Assembly: GCF_900605495.1 (NCBI RefSeq)
Contig: NZ_LR027598.1
Coordinates: forward strand, 1-64,000
Reading direction: 5' to 3'
Length of the DNA stretch: 64,000 nt
Source of the DNA: Bacilliculturomica massiliensis
Lineage (GTDB): Bacteria > Bacillota > Clostridia > Peptostreptococcales > Anaerovoracaceae
Position numbers and translations under genes: made by a program. Of this stretch, positions 8,108 to 17,409 are shown one piece after another. The notes below the pieces were generated by a model. The model had not been told where the DNA came from, did no database searches, and saw nothing but the letters and a program-made list of their open reading frames with translations. Within the stretch, counting starts at the first letter, position 1. Each line of letters begins with the position of its first letter.

Positions 8108-9505
8108 ATGGAAGAAAAAAAGAAATTACAGGTGCCTCATACCTTTGTGATCCTTGCGATCATCATTCTGCTGGGTTTCGTCATGACCTACCTGCTCCCC
8201 AGCGGAGTTTACGACACCGTGGTGGGGGAGACGGGCGTGGAGATGGCCGACCCGGGATCTTATCACACGGTGGAAAAGACGTTTCTCAATCCGGCGGCGC
8301 TGTTCACCGCTGTTCCGGAGGGGCTGGCCAACGTGGCGTCCATCGTTTTCTTCATTTTCATCGTGTGCGGCGCTTTTCAGGTGGTCAACGCCACAGGCGC
8401 CACAGTGGTGGGAGTATCCAGCCTGGCTAAGCTGATGCGGGGCAAGGAACGGATCGGAATTCCCGTGTTCATGGGCGTTTTCGCCCTGGCGGGAGCGTCC
8501 TTCGGCATGTCGGAGGAAACGATCATCTTTGCGCCCATCGGCATTATGCTGGCCAGGGCTCTGGGTTACGACGCCATGACAGGCTGCGCTATGGTCGTCC
8601 TGGGGGCCAACGCGGGATTCGTGGCCGGCTGCATGAATCCCTTTACCGTGGGCGTGGCCCAGAGCGTCGCGGAACTCCCCACCTTTTCCGGCCTGGGAAT
8701 GCGGGCGATATTTCTGGTGATCTTTCTGATCTCCGTGAGCCTTTACGTGACCCGCTATGCCAGGAAAGTCGGAGAAAATCCGGAGAAGAGTCTGGTCCGG
8801 GATCTGGAGATCAGGGAACGGGATCAGGTAATCGACCTGGAAAACGTACCGGCGCTGTCGGGACGGCAAAAGCTGATCCTTCTGATCCTGGTGGCGGCCA
8901 TCGGCGTGATGATCTACGGCATCATCGTGCGGGGCTGGTATCTGACGGAAATGGGCGCTATTTTTCTGGCCATGGGCATTCTCTGCGGCTTTGTGGGCAG
9001 GATCGGCGTAAACCGGATCTGCGAGGAGTTCGTGGAAGGGGCCAAGACGGCCACCTACGGCGCGCTGCTTATCGGCCTGGCCCGGGCGGTCATCGTCATA
9101 CTGGAGGACGGACAGGTCATCGATACAGTAGTTCACGGACTGGCCAACGTCATCACGCTGCTGCCTGAGCAGGTGACGGTGGTGGGCATGTTCATCGTCC
9201 AGACGATCATCAACTTTTTCATCAACTCCGGCAGCGGTCAGGCTATGATCACCATGCCCATCATGGTACCTCTGGCGGACATCATGGATATTACGCGCCA
9301 GACCGCGGTAACGGCGTTTCAGTTTGGGGACGGACTGTCCAACGCGCTGTTTCCCACCTCGGCGGTGCTGATGGCCGTGCTCTCCGTGTGCAGAATTCCC
9401 TATGAGAAATACTTTCGGTTTGCGCTGCCCATCATTCTCATCAACAGTGGGATCGCTATGGTCCTGCTGGTGATCTGCGGCGCTGTGGGCTTTGGTCCTT
9501 TCTAA
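8108..9505 (+). CDS. YfcC-family membrane transporter (C4-dicarboxylate/basic amino acid type)
   Basis: 465 residues with about 12 hydrophobic segments. The N-terminal VPHTFVILAIIILLGFVMTY, the FMGVFALAGASFGMSEETI stretch, the LGANAGFVAGCMNPFTVGVA motif and the FQFGDGLSNALFPTSAVLM repeat near the C-terminus are characteristic of the YfcC/DcuC-like family. Members are annotated as putative dicarboxylate or arginine/ornithine-like carriers. The start lies two bases after the stop of the deacylase, implying coupling. It would take up the substrate, or exchange substrate and product, of the 7111 enzyme. The ion used is not visible. Confidence 0.88.
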   Translation: MEEKKKLQVPHTFVILAIIILLGFVMTYLLPSGVYDTVVGETGVEMADPGSYHTVEKTFLNPAALFTAVPEGLANVASIVFFIFIVCGAFQVVNATGATVVGVSSLAKLMRGKERIGIPVFMGVFALAGASFGMSEETIIFAPIGIMLARALGYDAMTGCAMVVLGANAGFVAGCMNPFTVGVAQSVAELPTFSGLGMRAIFLVIFLISVSLYVTRYARKVGENPEKSLVRDLEIRERDQVIDLENVPALSGRQKLILLILVAAIGVMIYGIIVRGWYLTEMGAIFLAMGILCGFVGRIGVNRICEEFVEGAKTATYGALLIGLARAVIVILEDGQVIDTVVHGLANVITLLPEQVTVVGMFIVQTIINFFINSGSGQAMITMPIMVPLADIMDITRQTAVTAFQFGDGLSNALFPTSAVLMAVLSVCRIPYEKYFRFALPIILINSGIAMVLLVICGAVGFGPF

Positions 9506-9529
9506 AGTCAGCGGGAAAAGGGCGCGGGC

Positions 9530-11287
9530 CTACCGCCGGACCCGCAGCCGGCGGAACCGGTTGAGACAGGCCATGATCTCCTGTTTTCTGGGCATGGCCA
9601 GCGATCCGGAAAAACGGTGGCTTCCCGCCAGCGCCGACAGCCCTTTCGCGTTGATCTCTTCCACGATGGAGTCCGCCGCCTGGGTCAGCGTCAGTCCCCG
9701 GCCGGCCAGGCGCTCTTCAGCGAATTCCAGGATGCGTCCCAGGGCCATGAGCTGCTCGGGATCCACCAGCTGCTCCACATAGCGCAGGTCGATGACGTCC
9801 TTATTGATGATCAGGCTGTCACGACCGTTTACCTTGATCTTCACGCCCCGGTCGCCCTGGGACACGGAGCCCGGCTCCAGCTTTCGCCCGCAGTCGATAT
9901 GCAGTTCGGGAAGCGTCTTTGACCGGTCCGCAGGCGTCTCTGCGGGCCCGGCCGGTCCGGGGCTGGCCGGCGAAGGATCCGCCGGATTCCATTGGCCTGT
10001 CAGCCGGCGTACCTTCTCCGTGATGTCTTTCGGCTCATAGGCGTCCATCTGGATCACAGTGTCGGCCAGGCGGAAGTAAGAACCGGAGCTTCCCACTACC
10101 AAAATGGTGGAAACGCCCAGCTCGTCCAGCATGGGGCGGATCAGGTCGGTAAAGGGCGTGATGGGCTCCTTGTCCCGTGTGATCAGTTTCTGCATGACGT
10201 CGTCGCGGATCATAAAGTTCGTGGCCGAGGTGTCCTCGTCGATGAGGAGAAGGCGGCTGCCGGCTTCCACCGCTTCTGCCATATTGGCGGCCTGGGATGT
10301 GCTGCCGCTGGCGTTTTCCGTGGTGAATTCCTTCGTATCCTTGCCGTTGGGCAGATTATTGATAAAGGAGGAAATATCGGTGCGGCAGATGCTCCGTCCG
10401 TCTTCAGCTCTTATTTTTACAGCAGTGCCGTCGCAGATCACATACTCCCGGCCATCGCCTGCGATGTGATCGTAGACGCCCCGTTCCAGAGCTTTCAGCA
10501 GGGTGGATTTGCCGTGATAGCCGCCGCCTACGATGAGCGTGACGCCGCAGGGGATCCCCATGCCGGTGAGACGGCCTCTGTGGGGCAGATCCAGCGTGAC
10601 GGCCAGGGACTCCGGAGAGCGGAAGGGCAGGCCGCCGTTCATGGGCCGTTCTGATACCCCGCTCTCTCTGGGCAGCACAGCGCCGTCGGCTACAAAAGCG
10701 GCCAGATTTCGGGCGCGGAGCTCCTGGCGGATGGCGTGCTGATCCTCGGATAATTCCACGCAGGCCTGGACCAGTTTTTTGTTCAGATTGCCGTAGATCA
10801 GAGATCTCTCTGCGATCTCCGGCAGGATGGAGAAGAGTATTTTCTCAAGTTCTCCGGCCAGGATCGTGCGCCCTGCGGCGGGGAAACCCACTTCAAAGCG
10901 CACCGTCACCCCCGCGGCGGCCACGTCCACCGCCGTGCGCTTCAGCACTTCCTGCCCGCAGCGGCTGATGGAGATGAGACCGCTTTTTCCGGAACCGCGG
11001 GCCCGGTCTCCGGCGCGGCCGATGGCGTTGTAAAACAGGCGGTTGATGTGATCCTCCAGAGCAGTCCGCTTCCAGGGGCGGTCAAAGAGCTCCGGGGGGA
11101 AGCCGCTGACACGGCGGTCCATGACGATGCGCAGGCGGGAAGGGGCGGCAAAAGGATCCCCCTGCACGTGGTCGATGCAGAGGGTGTAGCGGTCAAATGC
11201 GTATTGACCGGCCAGAGATTTGTATGCCGGATAACCCTTGCGGTCGATAGAAAGAAGCTGGCGACGCAGCTCGGATGATGTTTTCAT
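9530..11287 (-). CDS. Predicted ATPase of the ABC class (ABC_ATPase family)
   Basis: 585 residues, usual for this soluble, uncharacterised family. Walker A is GGGYHGKSTLL (about residue 255), an ABC-signature-like SGSTSQAANM lies near 329, and Walker B SRLLLIDEDTSATNFM directly follows. No membrane segment is present, so it is not a transporter; the DEDTSA arrangement suggests a DNA- or ribosome-associated ATPase but the role is unknown. A Pro/Ala/Gly-rich linker (about residues 440-465) separates the ATPase from the C-terminal region. The gene is convergent with 8108-9505 and has its own ribosome site (GGGAGGT). Confidence 0.88.
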   Translation of the reverse strand: MKTSSELRRQLLSIDRKGYPAYKSLAGQYAFDRYTLCIDHVQGDPFAAPSRLRIVMDRRVSGFPPELFDRPWKRTALEDHINRLFYNAIGRAGDRARGSGKSGLISISRCGQEVLKRTAVDVAAAGVTVRFEVGFPAAGRTILAGELEKILFSILPEIAERSLIYGNLNKKLVQACVELSEDQHAIRQELRARNLAAFVADGAVLPRESGVSERPMNGGLPFRSPESLAVTLDLPHRGRLTGMGIPCGVTLIVGGGYHGKSTLLKALERGVYDHIAGDGREYVICDGTAVKIRAEDGRSICRTDISSFINNLPNGKDTKEFTTENASGSTSQAANMAEAVEAGSRLLLIDEDTSATNFMIRDDVMQKLITRDKEPITPFTDLIRPMLDELGVSTILVVGSSGSYFRLADTVIQMDAYEPKDITEKVRRLTGQWNPADPSPASPGPAGPAETPADRSKTLPELHIDCGRKLEPGSVSQGDRGVKIKVNGRDSLIINKDVIDLRYVEQLVDPEQLMALGRILEFAEERLAGRGLTLTQAADSIVEEINAKGLSALAGSHRFSGSLAMPRKQEIMACLNRFRRLRVRR

Positions 11288-11309
11288 AGTGTTACCTCCC
11301 TATGTGATC

Positions 11310-11338
11310 GGCCGTCTCAGAGGAAACGGCCCTTTTTT
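11310..11338 (+). terminator. Possible short terminator or attenuator
   Basis: GGCCGT (11310-11315) pairs with ACGGCC (11326-11331), followed by six T. It lies in the divergent region before 11515 and has no plus-strand gene behind it, so it may be an attenuator of the next gene or a chance structure. Confidence 0.35.
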
Positions 11339-11514
11339 GTTATGGATTCCCTGCTTTTATAGAATAACGCGGATCGCGCCGATCCGTCAAATGGTATTCC
11401 TCCCGGCCGCCGGCTGTGATATACTACTGTATATGGCAAAGTCGGCTCCGGTCCTGGGGCCGCGGCCGGGTCTTTGAGAAAGGCCTGGAAGATGATAAAA
11501 CGGCGGAGGTTGCG

Positions 11515-12453
11515 ATGAATGATAGATGGAATGTAAAGGGCGCAGACTGGTCCAATGAAAATATCCAGCGGGAGCTGGAAAAGGTAGAGCAGAGGGGAAC
11601 GTATCTGGCAAACAAATTTCTGCGGGACAAGATCGTTTTGCTGGCGGTGGTCGCAGGCGCGCTGCTGTTCTGTCTGCTGTATCTGGATTCAGTCATCGGG
11701 CTGGCGGTGGAATTTGTGATCCTGTTGGCGGTGCTCAGTTATATGAGGAAAACCGCCCGGCAGGCCAAGGCTCCGGTATACGAGATGTGCGATCCCTATC
11801 TGGAGTTCGCCTATATACGGGCTTACGCCCGCTTTCCCATGCCCCGGGGAAAGAGCACGATGATCCGGCAGATCCTCTCTCTGGCTCAGTGCATGGCGCT
11901 GGCAGGGGAACCTCAGGCAGCTATCGCCATCCAGAGCAATATTGAGGATCCCCGTCAGCTGAAAGCAGGGGAAAAGACGATCTACTTCAATACGCTGCTT
12001 TTGAGCTACGGTCAGTACGAGTGGACCGATAAGCGGGCGCAGACGGTGGCGGAGCTGGTGCGGATGCGGGACAGGGCCGGAAAGCGGGAAGCGATGCAGC
12101 TGGACGTGGTCATACGGCTGGAGGAGCTGAAGCGGCATCAGGACATGGGCGATATTGATTTCGTGGAAGACTATTTTAAAAGAATACCGCCGGTGCTCCC
12201 CTTTCAGGAGGTGGGGATGCACTACGCCCTGGGCATGATGTACATGAAGGCGGGAGATGCGGAAAAGGCCCGGCCTCACGTGGAGTTCGTGCTGGATAAG
12301 GGAAACAAACTGTATTACAAAAAGAATCTGGAAGAGTACCTGCGGCGGAGCCTGAGAAATGACGGAGGGCAGGACGGTCAGAAGGAAGAAGGCGGGCAGT
12401 CCGGGAACGGACCAGACGGAGCCGGACAGACAGGGGACTGCCGGCCCATATGA
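11515..12453 (+). CDS. Membrane-anchored protein with TPR-like soluble domain, function unknown
   Basis: 312 residues from the ATG at 11515, which follows CGGAGG; the frame is open further upstream without a ribosome site. After a short charged N-terminus come two adjacent hydrophobic helices (about residues 38-78), then an all-helical region whose spacing and the ALGMMYMKAGDAEKARPHVE segment (about 240) look like tetratricopeptide repeats. The last 30 residues are a Gly/Gln/Asp-rich disordered tail. No enzyme motif is seen. It is monocistronic and ends at a good terminator. Confidence 0.75.
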   Translation: MNDRWNVKGADWSNENIQRELEKVEQRGTYLANKFLRDKIVLLAVVAGALLFCLLYLDSVIGLAVEFVILLAVLSYMRKTARQAKAPVYEMCDPYLEFAYIRAYARFPMPRGKSTMIRQILSLAQCMALAGEPQAAIAIQSNIEDPRQLKAGEKTIYFNTLLLSYGQYEWTDKRAQTVAELVRMRDRAGKREAMQLDVVIRLEELKRHQDMGDIDFVEDYFKRIPPVLPFQEVGMHYALGMMYMKAGDAEKARPHVEFVLDKGNKLYYKKNLEEYLRRSLRNDGGQDGQKEEGGQSGNGPDGAGQTGDCRPI

Positions 12454-12480
12454 AAAGCGGCGGAGAAAGTGCAGAACAAA

Positions 12481-12512
12481 ACCCCCGGCAGAGGAGAAAG
12501 CCGGGGGTCTTT
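12481..12512 (+). terminator. Terminator after the TPR-like gene
   Basis: A perfect 9-bp GC-rich stem (12481-12489 with 12500-12508) is followed by a short pyrimidine-rich tail. It separates the gene from convergent gapA. Confidence 0.75.
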
Positions 12513-12609
12513 CTATGGTAGGGGAAACATCGCCTGGACGTTTCCGACGATTTTGACTGATCTCAGTTTTTCAGCGGCGCTGCCGGCTGACTGTGATCGG
12601 CAGCGGCTA

Positions 12610-13629
12610 TCAGATCAGCGTGCTCATATGTCTCAGCGTGCGGATCAGCTGAGAGACGTAGCTCATCTCATTGTCGTACCAGGAAACGATCCGGACCTGG
12701 AACACGCCGGTTCCGCTTCTGGCCACCAGCGTCTGGGTGGCGTCGAACAGGGATCCGTAGGACATGCCGATGATATCGGTGGATACCAGTTCCTCTTCAG
12801 TATAGCCGAAGGACTCGTTGGAGGCCTTTTTCATGGCATCGTGCAGCCCTTCCAGTGTGACGGTCTCAGAAGAATCTTTCAGTACCGCGTCAAGTATGGT
12901 GATCGAACCGCTGGCTACGGGGACGCGCTGAGCGGAACCTACCAGCTTGCCGTCCAGCTCGGGGATGACCAGTCCGATGGCCTTTGCGGCGCCGGTGCTG
13001 TTGGGCACGATGTTGATGGCGCCTGCCCGTGCGCGGCGGAAATCGTTTTTCTTATGAGGTCCGTCCAGTATCATCTGATCACCCGTGTAAGCGTGGATAG
13101 TCGTCATGAAACCGGTCCTCACTTCGCGGTAATCGTTCAGCGCTTTGGCCATGGGGGCCAGACAGTTGGTAGTGCAGGAAGCGCCGGAGACGATCGTGTC
13201 TTCTCTGGTAAGGATGCTGTGGTTTACGCCGTAGACGATGGTGGGAATATCGCTCCCCGCAGGAGCGGAGATCAGGACCCGCTTCGCGCCCGCGTCCAGA
13301 TGGGCCTGGGATTTGGCCTTGGAGGTGAAAAAGCCGGTGCACTCCAGCACAATGTCCACGTCAAGGTCGCCCCAGGGCAGCTTAGAGGGATCGGCTTCTT
13401 TGTAGATCGGGATCTTCTTGCCGTCCACGATGATGGACGCTTCGTCGTGTTCCACAGTGTGGCCTTCGTAGGCCTTCTGTACACTGTCGTATTTCAGCAG
13501 ATAGGCCAGCATATCAGGCTGGCTCAGATCGTTGATGGCCACAATGTCGAATTCATCGCTGCCAAAGATTTTGCGGAAGGTGAGCCTTCCGATTCTGCCG
13601 AATCCGTTGATCGCTATTTTTGTTTTCAT
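12610..13629 (-). CDS. gapA: Glyceraldehyde-3-phosphate dehydrogenase
   Basis: 339 residues. The Rossmann start [17 protein letters not shown], the catalytic SASCTTNC-type motif (here [12 protein letters not shown] with the nucleophilic Cys), the paired His in the [10 protein letters not shown] strand and the WYDNEMSY motif near the C-terminus identify NAD-type GAPDH, which converts glyceraldehyde 3-phosphate, NAD+ and phosphate to 1,3-bisphosphoglycerate in glycolysis. The start follows GGAGGTT. It is alone here, without pgk or tpi neighbours. Confidence 0.97.
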   Translation of the reverse strand: MKTKIAINGFGRIGRLTFRKIFGSDEFDIVAINDLSQPDMLAYLLKYDSVQKAYEGHTVEHDEASIIVDGKKIPIYKEADPSKLPWGDLDVDIVLECTGFFTSKAKSQAHLDAGAKRVLISAPAGSDIPTIVYGVNHSILTREDTIVSGASCTTNCLAPMAKALNDYREVRTGFMTTIHAYTGDQMILDGPHKKNDFRRARAGAINIVPNSTGAAKAIGLVIPELDGKLVGSAQRVPVASGSITILDAVLKDSSETVTLEGLHDAMKKASNESFGYTEEELVSTDIIGMSYGSLFDATQTLVARSGTGVFQVRIVSWYDNEMSYVSQLIRTLRHMSTLI

Positions 13630-13831
13630 TTTTAACCTCCGATATCAATTTCACTACTTCTTTATGTTTGGCATTTCATATCTATTCGGCGGGGACGTCC
13701 CGCGCCGGTCTCCGCTCTGTGATCTAATAAGATAATATCATATTTGCAGTCAAAATCAATCATTTTTATTCAAAAAACATCAAAAGAAATTAAAAAAAAT
13801 CACGCCGTCCATACAGCTGCAGCTGATTTTG

Positions 13832-13895
13832 TGGTAAAATAGCCACAGACCGGCTATTTTACGGATTCTGTGCGCGGCAGACGCCGTGCGCGGAT
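13832..13895 (+). repeat. 91-bp palindromic repeat, diverged and shortened copy C
   Basis: This copy matches the first two thirds of the repeat: TGGTAAAAT (13832-13840), a stem with loop ACAGACC and arms ending in GCC/GGC, and the GCGCGG...GCGCGG direct repeat. The stem arms read TAAAATAGCC and GGCTATTTTA, so the T-to-A change in one arm is matched by an A-to-T change in the other. The rest of 13630-14055 is the gapA upstream region (AT-rich) and the ribosome site of the next gene. Confidence 0.75.
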
Positions 13896-14055
13896 TTTCC
13901 CATGATGGCAGCAGGTCTTATGGGGGAAATAGCCCCAAAATGTGGGACTTCGTCTTCTGGCAGGCGGCAGAGACGGAGGGAACAGTAATAGGATGGTTGA
14001 TTACAGCAAATTCATGCGCCGACTGATAAAAAGTCGACAGGACAGGAGGATACAG

Positions 14056-14424
14056 ATGAATTTTAAAGTGGTCCACAATAATATCAATGTGCTTGATCTG
14101 GAAAAATCGCTGAAGTTTTACGACGAGGCGTTGGGGATGAAGGAAGCGCGCAGAAAAGAAGCGGAGGACGGGAGCTTCATTCTGGTCTATCTGGAGACGG
14201 AGGGCGCGTCCCATCAGCTGGAACTGACCTGGCTGCGGGACAGAAAGGAACCCTACGATCTGGGGGAGAACGAATTTCACACCGCTTTCGTGACCGACGA
14301 TTTCGAGGGGGCGCTGAAAAAGCACCGGAAGATGGGCGCGGTCTGCTTTGAAAACGAGGCGATGGGTATTTATTTTATTGCAGACCCGGACGGATACTGG
14401 CTGGAGATCATTCCCCAGAGATAG
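14056..14424 (+). CDS. VOC-family glyoxalase (lactoylglutathione lyase-like)
   Basis: 122 residues from the ATG at 14056, preceded by AGGAGG; the open frame extends upstream without a site. The N-terminal VVHNNINVLDLEKSLKFYDE, the QLELTW strand and the C-terminal FIADPDGYWLEIIPQ are typical of glyoxalase I-like proteins, which form a metal site from His and Glu residues on paired beta-alpha-beta modules. Methylglyoxal detoxification is likely and fits the adjacent gapA (triose metabolism), but other VOC reactions are possible. Confidence 0.88.
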   Translation: MNFKVVHNNINVLDLEKSLKFYDEALGMKEARRKEAEDGSFILVYLETEGASHQLELTWLRDRKEPYDLGENEFHTAFVTDDFEGALKKHRKMGAVCFENEAMGIYFIADPDGYWLEIIPQR

Positions 14425-14460
14425 GGGATAGAACCAGGTCCCGGCGCGCACGCTGGCAGA

Positions 14461-14489
14461 AAGCCCTGATATATCAGGGCTTTTTTTTA
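14461..14489. terminator. Bidirectional terminator between glyoxalase and mrp operon
   Basis: A 10-bp stem (14461-14470 with 14475-14484, loop TATA) has a T run on the plus strand and AAA on the left. It overlaps the last codons of mnhG, so it ends the glyoxalase transcript and may also stop the converging mrp transcript. Confidence 0.75.
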
Positions 14490-14989
14490 TCCTCCGGTTC
14501 GGCATGCTGTCCGTCTTCGTCGGTAAAGACGCGGACACTGTGAATATCCTGAGCCAGACTGTCCTCTGGGGCTTTGCGGACCTCGGCCCGGATCTGGGCG
14601 CCGGGGTTGTCCTTTTCGCGGGAGTGCAGAGGCGCCAGCTGATCCATAAGGCTTTCCGTCCAGATGGGGACGCCGCTGCGGTAAGAGGCTTTGATGATCA
14701 TGTGCGAACCGATGGGAATGGTCAGCAGCAGAAAGACCACGGCCAGCAGGCCCTTCATGGACAGGCCGATCCCGGCGTAGAGCAGGAACAGGATGTATGC
14801 GATGATGAGGTTGAAGATCCCCAGCGTCACCGGCTTGGAGAGGGCCTGCATTTTGCAGTAAATATCGGGAAAGCGCAGCAGCCCGATGCTTCCGCCCAGA
14901 CAGAAGATCCCGCCTACCACCAGAAACAGGCAGATGATCAGCTCGAACATCCAGTCTGCCCCCTGAGTGCCGTGAAACAGTTCACTCAT
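14474..14989 (-). CDS. mnhG: Mrp monovalent cation/proton antiporter subunit G
   Basis: 171 residues, longer than the usual 110-130 because of a charged C-terminal tail of about 60 residues. The N-terminal 105 residues carry three membrane helices and the GLLRFPDIYCKMQALSKPVTLG signature of MrpG/PhaG. Subunit G is a small membrane component needed for assembly of the hetero-oligomeric Na+(K+)/H+ antiporter. It is the last gene of the operon and overlaps mnhF by eight bases. Confidence 0.93.
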   Translation of the reverse strand: MSELFHGTQGADWMFELIICLFLVVGGIFCLGGSIGLLRFPDIYCKMQALSKPVTLGIFNLIIAYILFLLYAGIGLSMKGLLAVVFLLLTIPIGSHMIIKASYRSGVPIWTESLMDQLAPLHSREKDNPGAQIRAEVRKAPEDSLAQDIHSVRVFTDEDGQHAEPEDKKKP

Positions 14990-15392
14990 ATTTCTGCACC
15001 TCCTTCTGTTTTTCCTCCGCGTCTTTGGCCTGAGTCCGCTCCCAGATCCCTTCTTCTATATGGAGGGAATTTTTTTCTTTGTGGGGAGCTTTCAGCGGAT
15101 AGACGACGTTGCCCTGCTGGATGTATTTGCTCCAAACCACCAGGGCCACAAAGCTCAGTATGGATATGACCAGCACGGCGGACATGTAGAGATCCGTGCC
15201 GTGCTTAAAAGCATAGAGAACGATAAGAGCCATAACCTGCGTTCCCAGAGCGTCCAGGCCGATGACCCGGTCTGCCAGGGTCTTGCCCCGCGCGATGGTC
15301 ACCAGATTGATCACGGCGGCCAGACCCGCCATGAAAAGGATCAGGTCTACGCACTTGCCGATCAGCGGATAGGATACGAGAAAATCGATCAC
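14982..15392 (-). CDS. mnhF: Mrp cation/proton antiporter subunit F
   Basis: 136 residues with three membrane helices and the MrpF signature RGKTLADRVIGLDALGTQVM, followed by a hydrophilic tail of about 45 residues rich in Lys and Glu that is longer than in most MrpF proteins. It overlaps mnhE by four bases and mnhG by eight, indicating translational coupling. Confidence 0.93.
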   Translation of the reverse strand: MIDFLVSYPLIGKCVDLILFMAGLAAVINLVTIARGKTLADRVIGLDALGTQVMALIVLYAFKHGTDLYMSAVLVISILSFVALVVWSKYIQQGNVVYPLKAPHKEKNSLHIEEGIWERTQAKDAEEKQKEVQKYE

Positions 15393-15868
15393 GGCGCGCT
15401 CACCTCCTTGATGCGGTCCACAAATTCCCGGCGGATGTGGGCGATCAGCTTTTCCGGGTCAGAGCTGTCCAGCACGTGGAGAAACAGAGTCTTGTTGTCC
15501 GTGGAGATCTCAAGCGTCAGCGTTCCCGGCGTCAGAGTGATCATGTTGGCCAGCAGCACCAGCTCGAAATCCGTGTCGAAGTCCACGTGCATGGCGATGA
15601 TACCGGGATTCAGGTGATCCAGCGGAGAGAGGACGTAGCGCAGCACTGTCAGGTTGGCGCTGATGACCTCTTTGAAAAACACAGCCAGCAGGACCAGAGA
15701 CTTCCACAGCTTTTTCAGGTAGAAGGTCTTTCCGGCGTGCACATAAAACAGATAGAGAAACAGCGCTCCCAGGGCGTAACCGAAGAGGAATCCCGCCATG
15801 GTAACGGAGTCGGATAAAAAGGTCCAGATAAAAGCCAGGCTCAGGTTGAGAAGAAACTGTTGTGCCAA
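15389..15868 (-). CDS. mnhE: Mrp cation/proton antiporter subunit E
   Basis: 159 residues using a TTG start at 15868, chosen because AAAGGAGG lies six bases upstream and the resulting N-terminus (AQQFLLNLSLAFIWTFL) matches MrpE. The longer open frame reaching 16042 would run through mnhD. Membrane helices occupy the first 60 residues, and VVLRYVLSPLDHLNPGII-like and ITLTPGTLTLEI segments are diagnostic; the latter is the most conserved stretch of MrpE. Confidence 0.9.
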   Translation of the reverse strand: MAQQFLLNLSLAFIWTFLSDSVTMAGFLFGYALGALFLYLFYVHAGKTFYLKKLWKSLVLLAVFFKEVISANLTVLRYVLSPLDHLNPGIIAMHVDFDTDFELVLLANMITLTPGTLTLEISTDNKTLFLHVLDSSDPEKLIAHIRREFVDRIKEVSAP

Positions 15869-15882
15869 CGGAAACCTCCTTT

Positions 15883-17409
15883 CTAGTGACGGCCGCCGAC
15901 AGTGTACAAAACAGCGTCGATATAATAACGGGGATCCATCATCTGCTCTGCTGCTTCCGTGCACAGAGACAGAACGGGCTGAGCGAAGAGACCCATGCAG
16001 GCGGTCAGCAGTCCCAGTACCGCGATGGGGATCAGGCTGCAAAGGTACCGCTTGCCGCCGGAGGGCAGAAAGCCTTCCGCCGGCGTGTAGGATCGGGCCG
16101 GCGTTCCCCAGTAGGCGTACATGAAGATCTTTACCATGGAAAACAGCGTCAGCACGCCCACGGCCATGGCGCAGGCGATCATCCAGTAGTTTTTCAGATC
16201 GGCGGCGGCCAGGAGCAGCATCAGCTTTCCAAAAAAACCGGAAAGGGGCGGGACTCCGGCCAGGGACATGGCCGCAAGAAAGAACAGGAAGCCCAGAGCG
16301 GGATACAGCCCTAGCAGGCCGCCCATTTTTTTCAGTTCCTTTGTTCCAGTGATCTCCTCAGCCACGCCTGCGGTCAGGAAGAGACAGGCCTTTACAAAGG
16401 CGTGGTGTACGATGAAGTAGATGGTCCCGGCCACGGAGGAGACAGTGAACAGCCCCAGTCCCGCAACCATATAGCCTACCTGGGATATGCTGTGATAGGC
16501 GAGAATGCTCTTGTAATTCATCTGGCTCACCGCGCCGAACACGCCGAAGAACATGGTGAGGACGCCGACGATCATGATAAAGGTGTGGGTGTAAGCGCTG
16601 TCTCCCACGAAGATCAGCGTGAAGGCGCGGACCATGGAGCAGACCCCTACCTTGATGAGAAGGCCGGAAAAGATGGAGCTGACGGCCGCGGCGGCCACGG
16701 TGTGTACCTTCGGCAGCCAGAAATACAGCGGAAACATAGCGCCCTTGACGCCGAAGACGATAAAGAGCAGCATGGCGGATACTGTGGCCAGATGCGGGTC
16801 CTCCACGGTGGCGATCTTGGCCGCCACGTCGGCCATATTCACAGAACCGATCATGGAATACAGCGTCCCCAGCGCGATCAGGAAGATGATGGAGGAGACG
16901 ATGTTGATGAGCAGATACTTGAAGGTCTCCCGCAGCTGCGGCTTAGAGCCGCCGATGACCAGAATGCCGTAGGAGGCGATGAGCATGATCTCAAAGAATA
17001 CGTACAGGTTGAAGAGATCCCCTGTGACAAAGGTCCCGTTGATGCCCAGCATGAGAAATTGCCACAGAATATAATAATCGTGGATCTCCTTCTCCCTGTC
17101 GATGGTGCAGTAGCTGAACAGAAGGCCGGTGAAGGAGAGGATGGAACCCATGAGCACCATGATGCAGGAGAACAGGTCCACGGCGAAAGTGATGCCGTAG
17201 GGGGCGCTCCAGCCGCCGGCGCAGAATACCAGCATGCCCTGCGCTTTGACAGTGCAGAGCAGATAGACGGCGGCGGCCACCATGGCCAGGGCGCTGACAG
17301 CGCTCACCGTCCGGTGAAACAGCACCCGCTTTCTCGCGAAAAACAGCAGGATTCCCGTGATCATGGGGATCAGTATGGGCAGGAGCGGAAGGTTTGTATT
17401 AATGCCCAT
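15883..17409 (-). CDS. mnhD: Mrp cation/proton antiporter subunit D (complex I NuoL/M/N-like)
   Basis: 508 residues from the ATG at 17409, which overlaps mnhC by 11 bases. About 14 membrane helices and the proton-translocating core shared with NuoM/NuoN are present, with conserved Lys in LFIVFGVKGAMFPLYFWLPK and the HTVAAAAVSSIFSGLLIKVG and YHSISQVGYMVAGLGLF helices. Subunit D pairs with A as the two antiporter-like channels of the Mrp complex. Confidence 0.95.
   Translation of the reverse strand: MGINTNLPLLPILIPMITGILLFFARKRVLFHRTVSAVSALAMVAAAVYLLCTVKAQGMLVFCAGGWSAPYGITFAVDLFSCIMVLMGSILSFTGLLFSYCTIDREKEIHDYYILWQFLMLGINGTFVTGDLFNLYVFFEIMLIASYGILVIGGSKPQLRETFKYLLINIVSSIIFLIALGTLYSMIGSVNMADVAAKIATVEDPHLATVSAMLLFIVFGVKGAMFPLYFWLPKVHTVAAAAVSSIFSGLLIKVGVCSMVRAFTLIFVGDSAYTHTFIMIVGVLTMFFGVFGAVSQMNYKSILAYHSISQVGYMVAGLGLFTVSSVAGTIYFIVHHAFVKACLFLTAGVAEEITGTKELKKMGGLLGLYPALGFLFFLAAMSLAGVPPLSGFFGKLMLLLAAADLKNYWMIACAMAVGVLTLFSMVKIFMYAYWGTPARSYTPAEGFLPSGGKRYLCSLIPIAVLGLLTACMGLFAQPVLSLCTEAAEQMMDPRYYIDAVLYTVGGRH

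Noticed and set aside
12469-13635. 388-codon frame antisense to gapA
   Set aside because: It is a mirror of a strongly conserved gene; the protein has no known motif.
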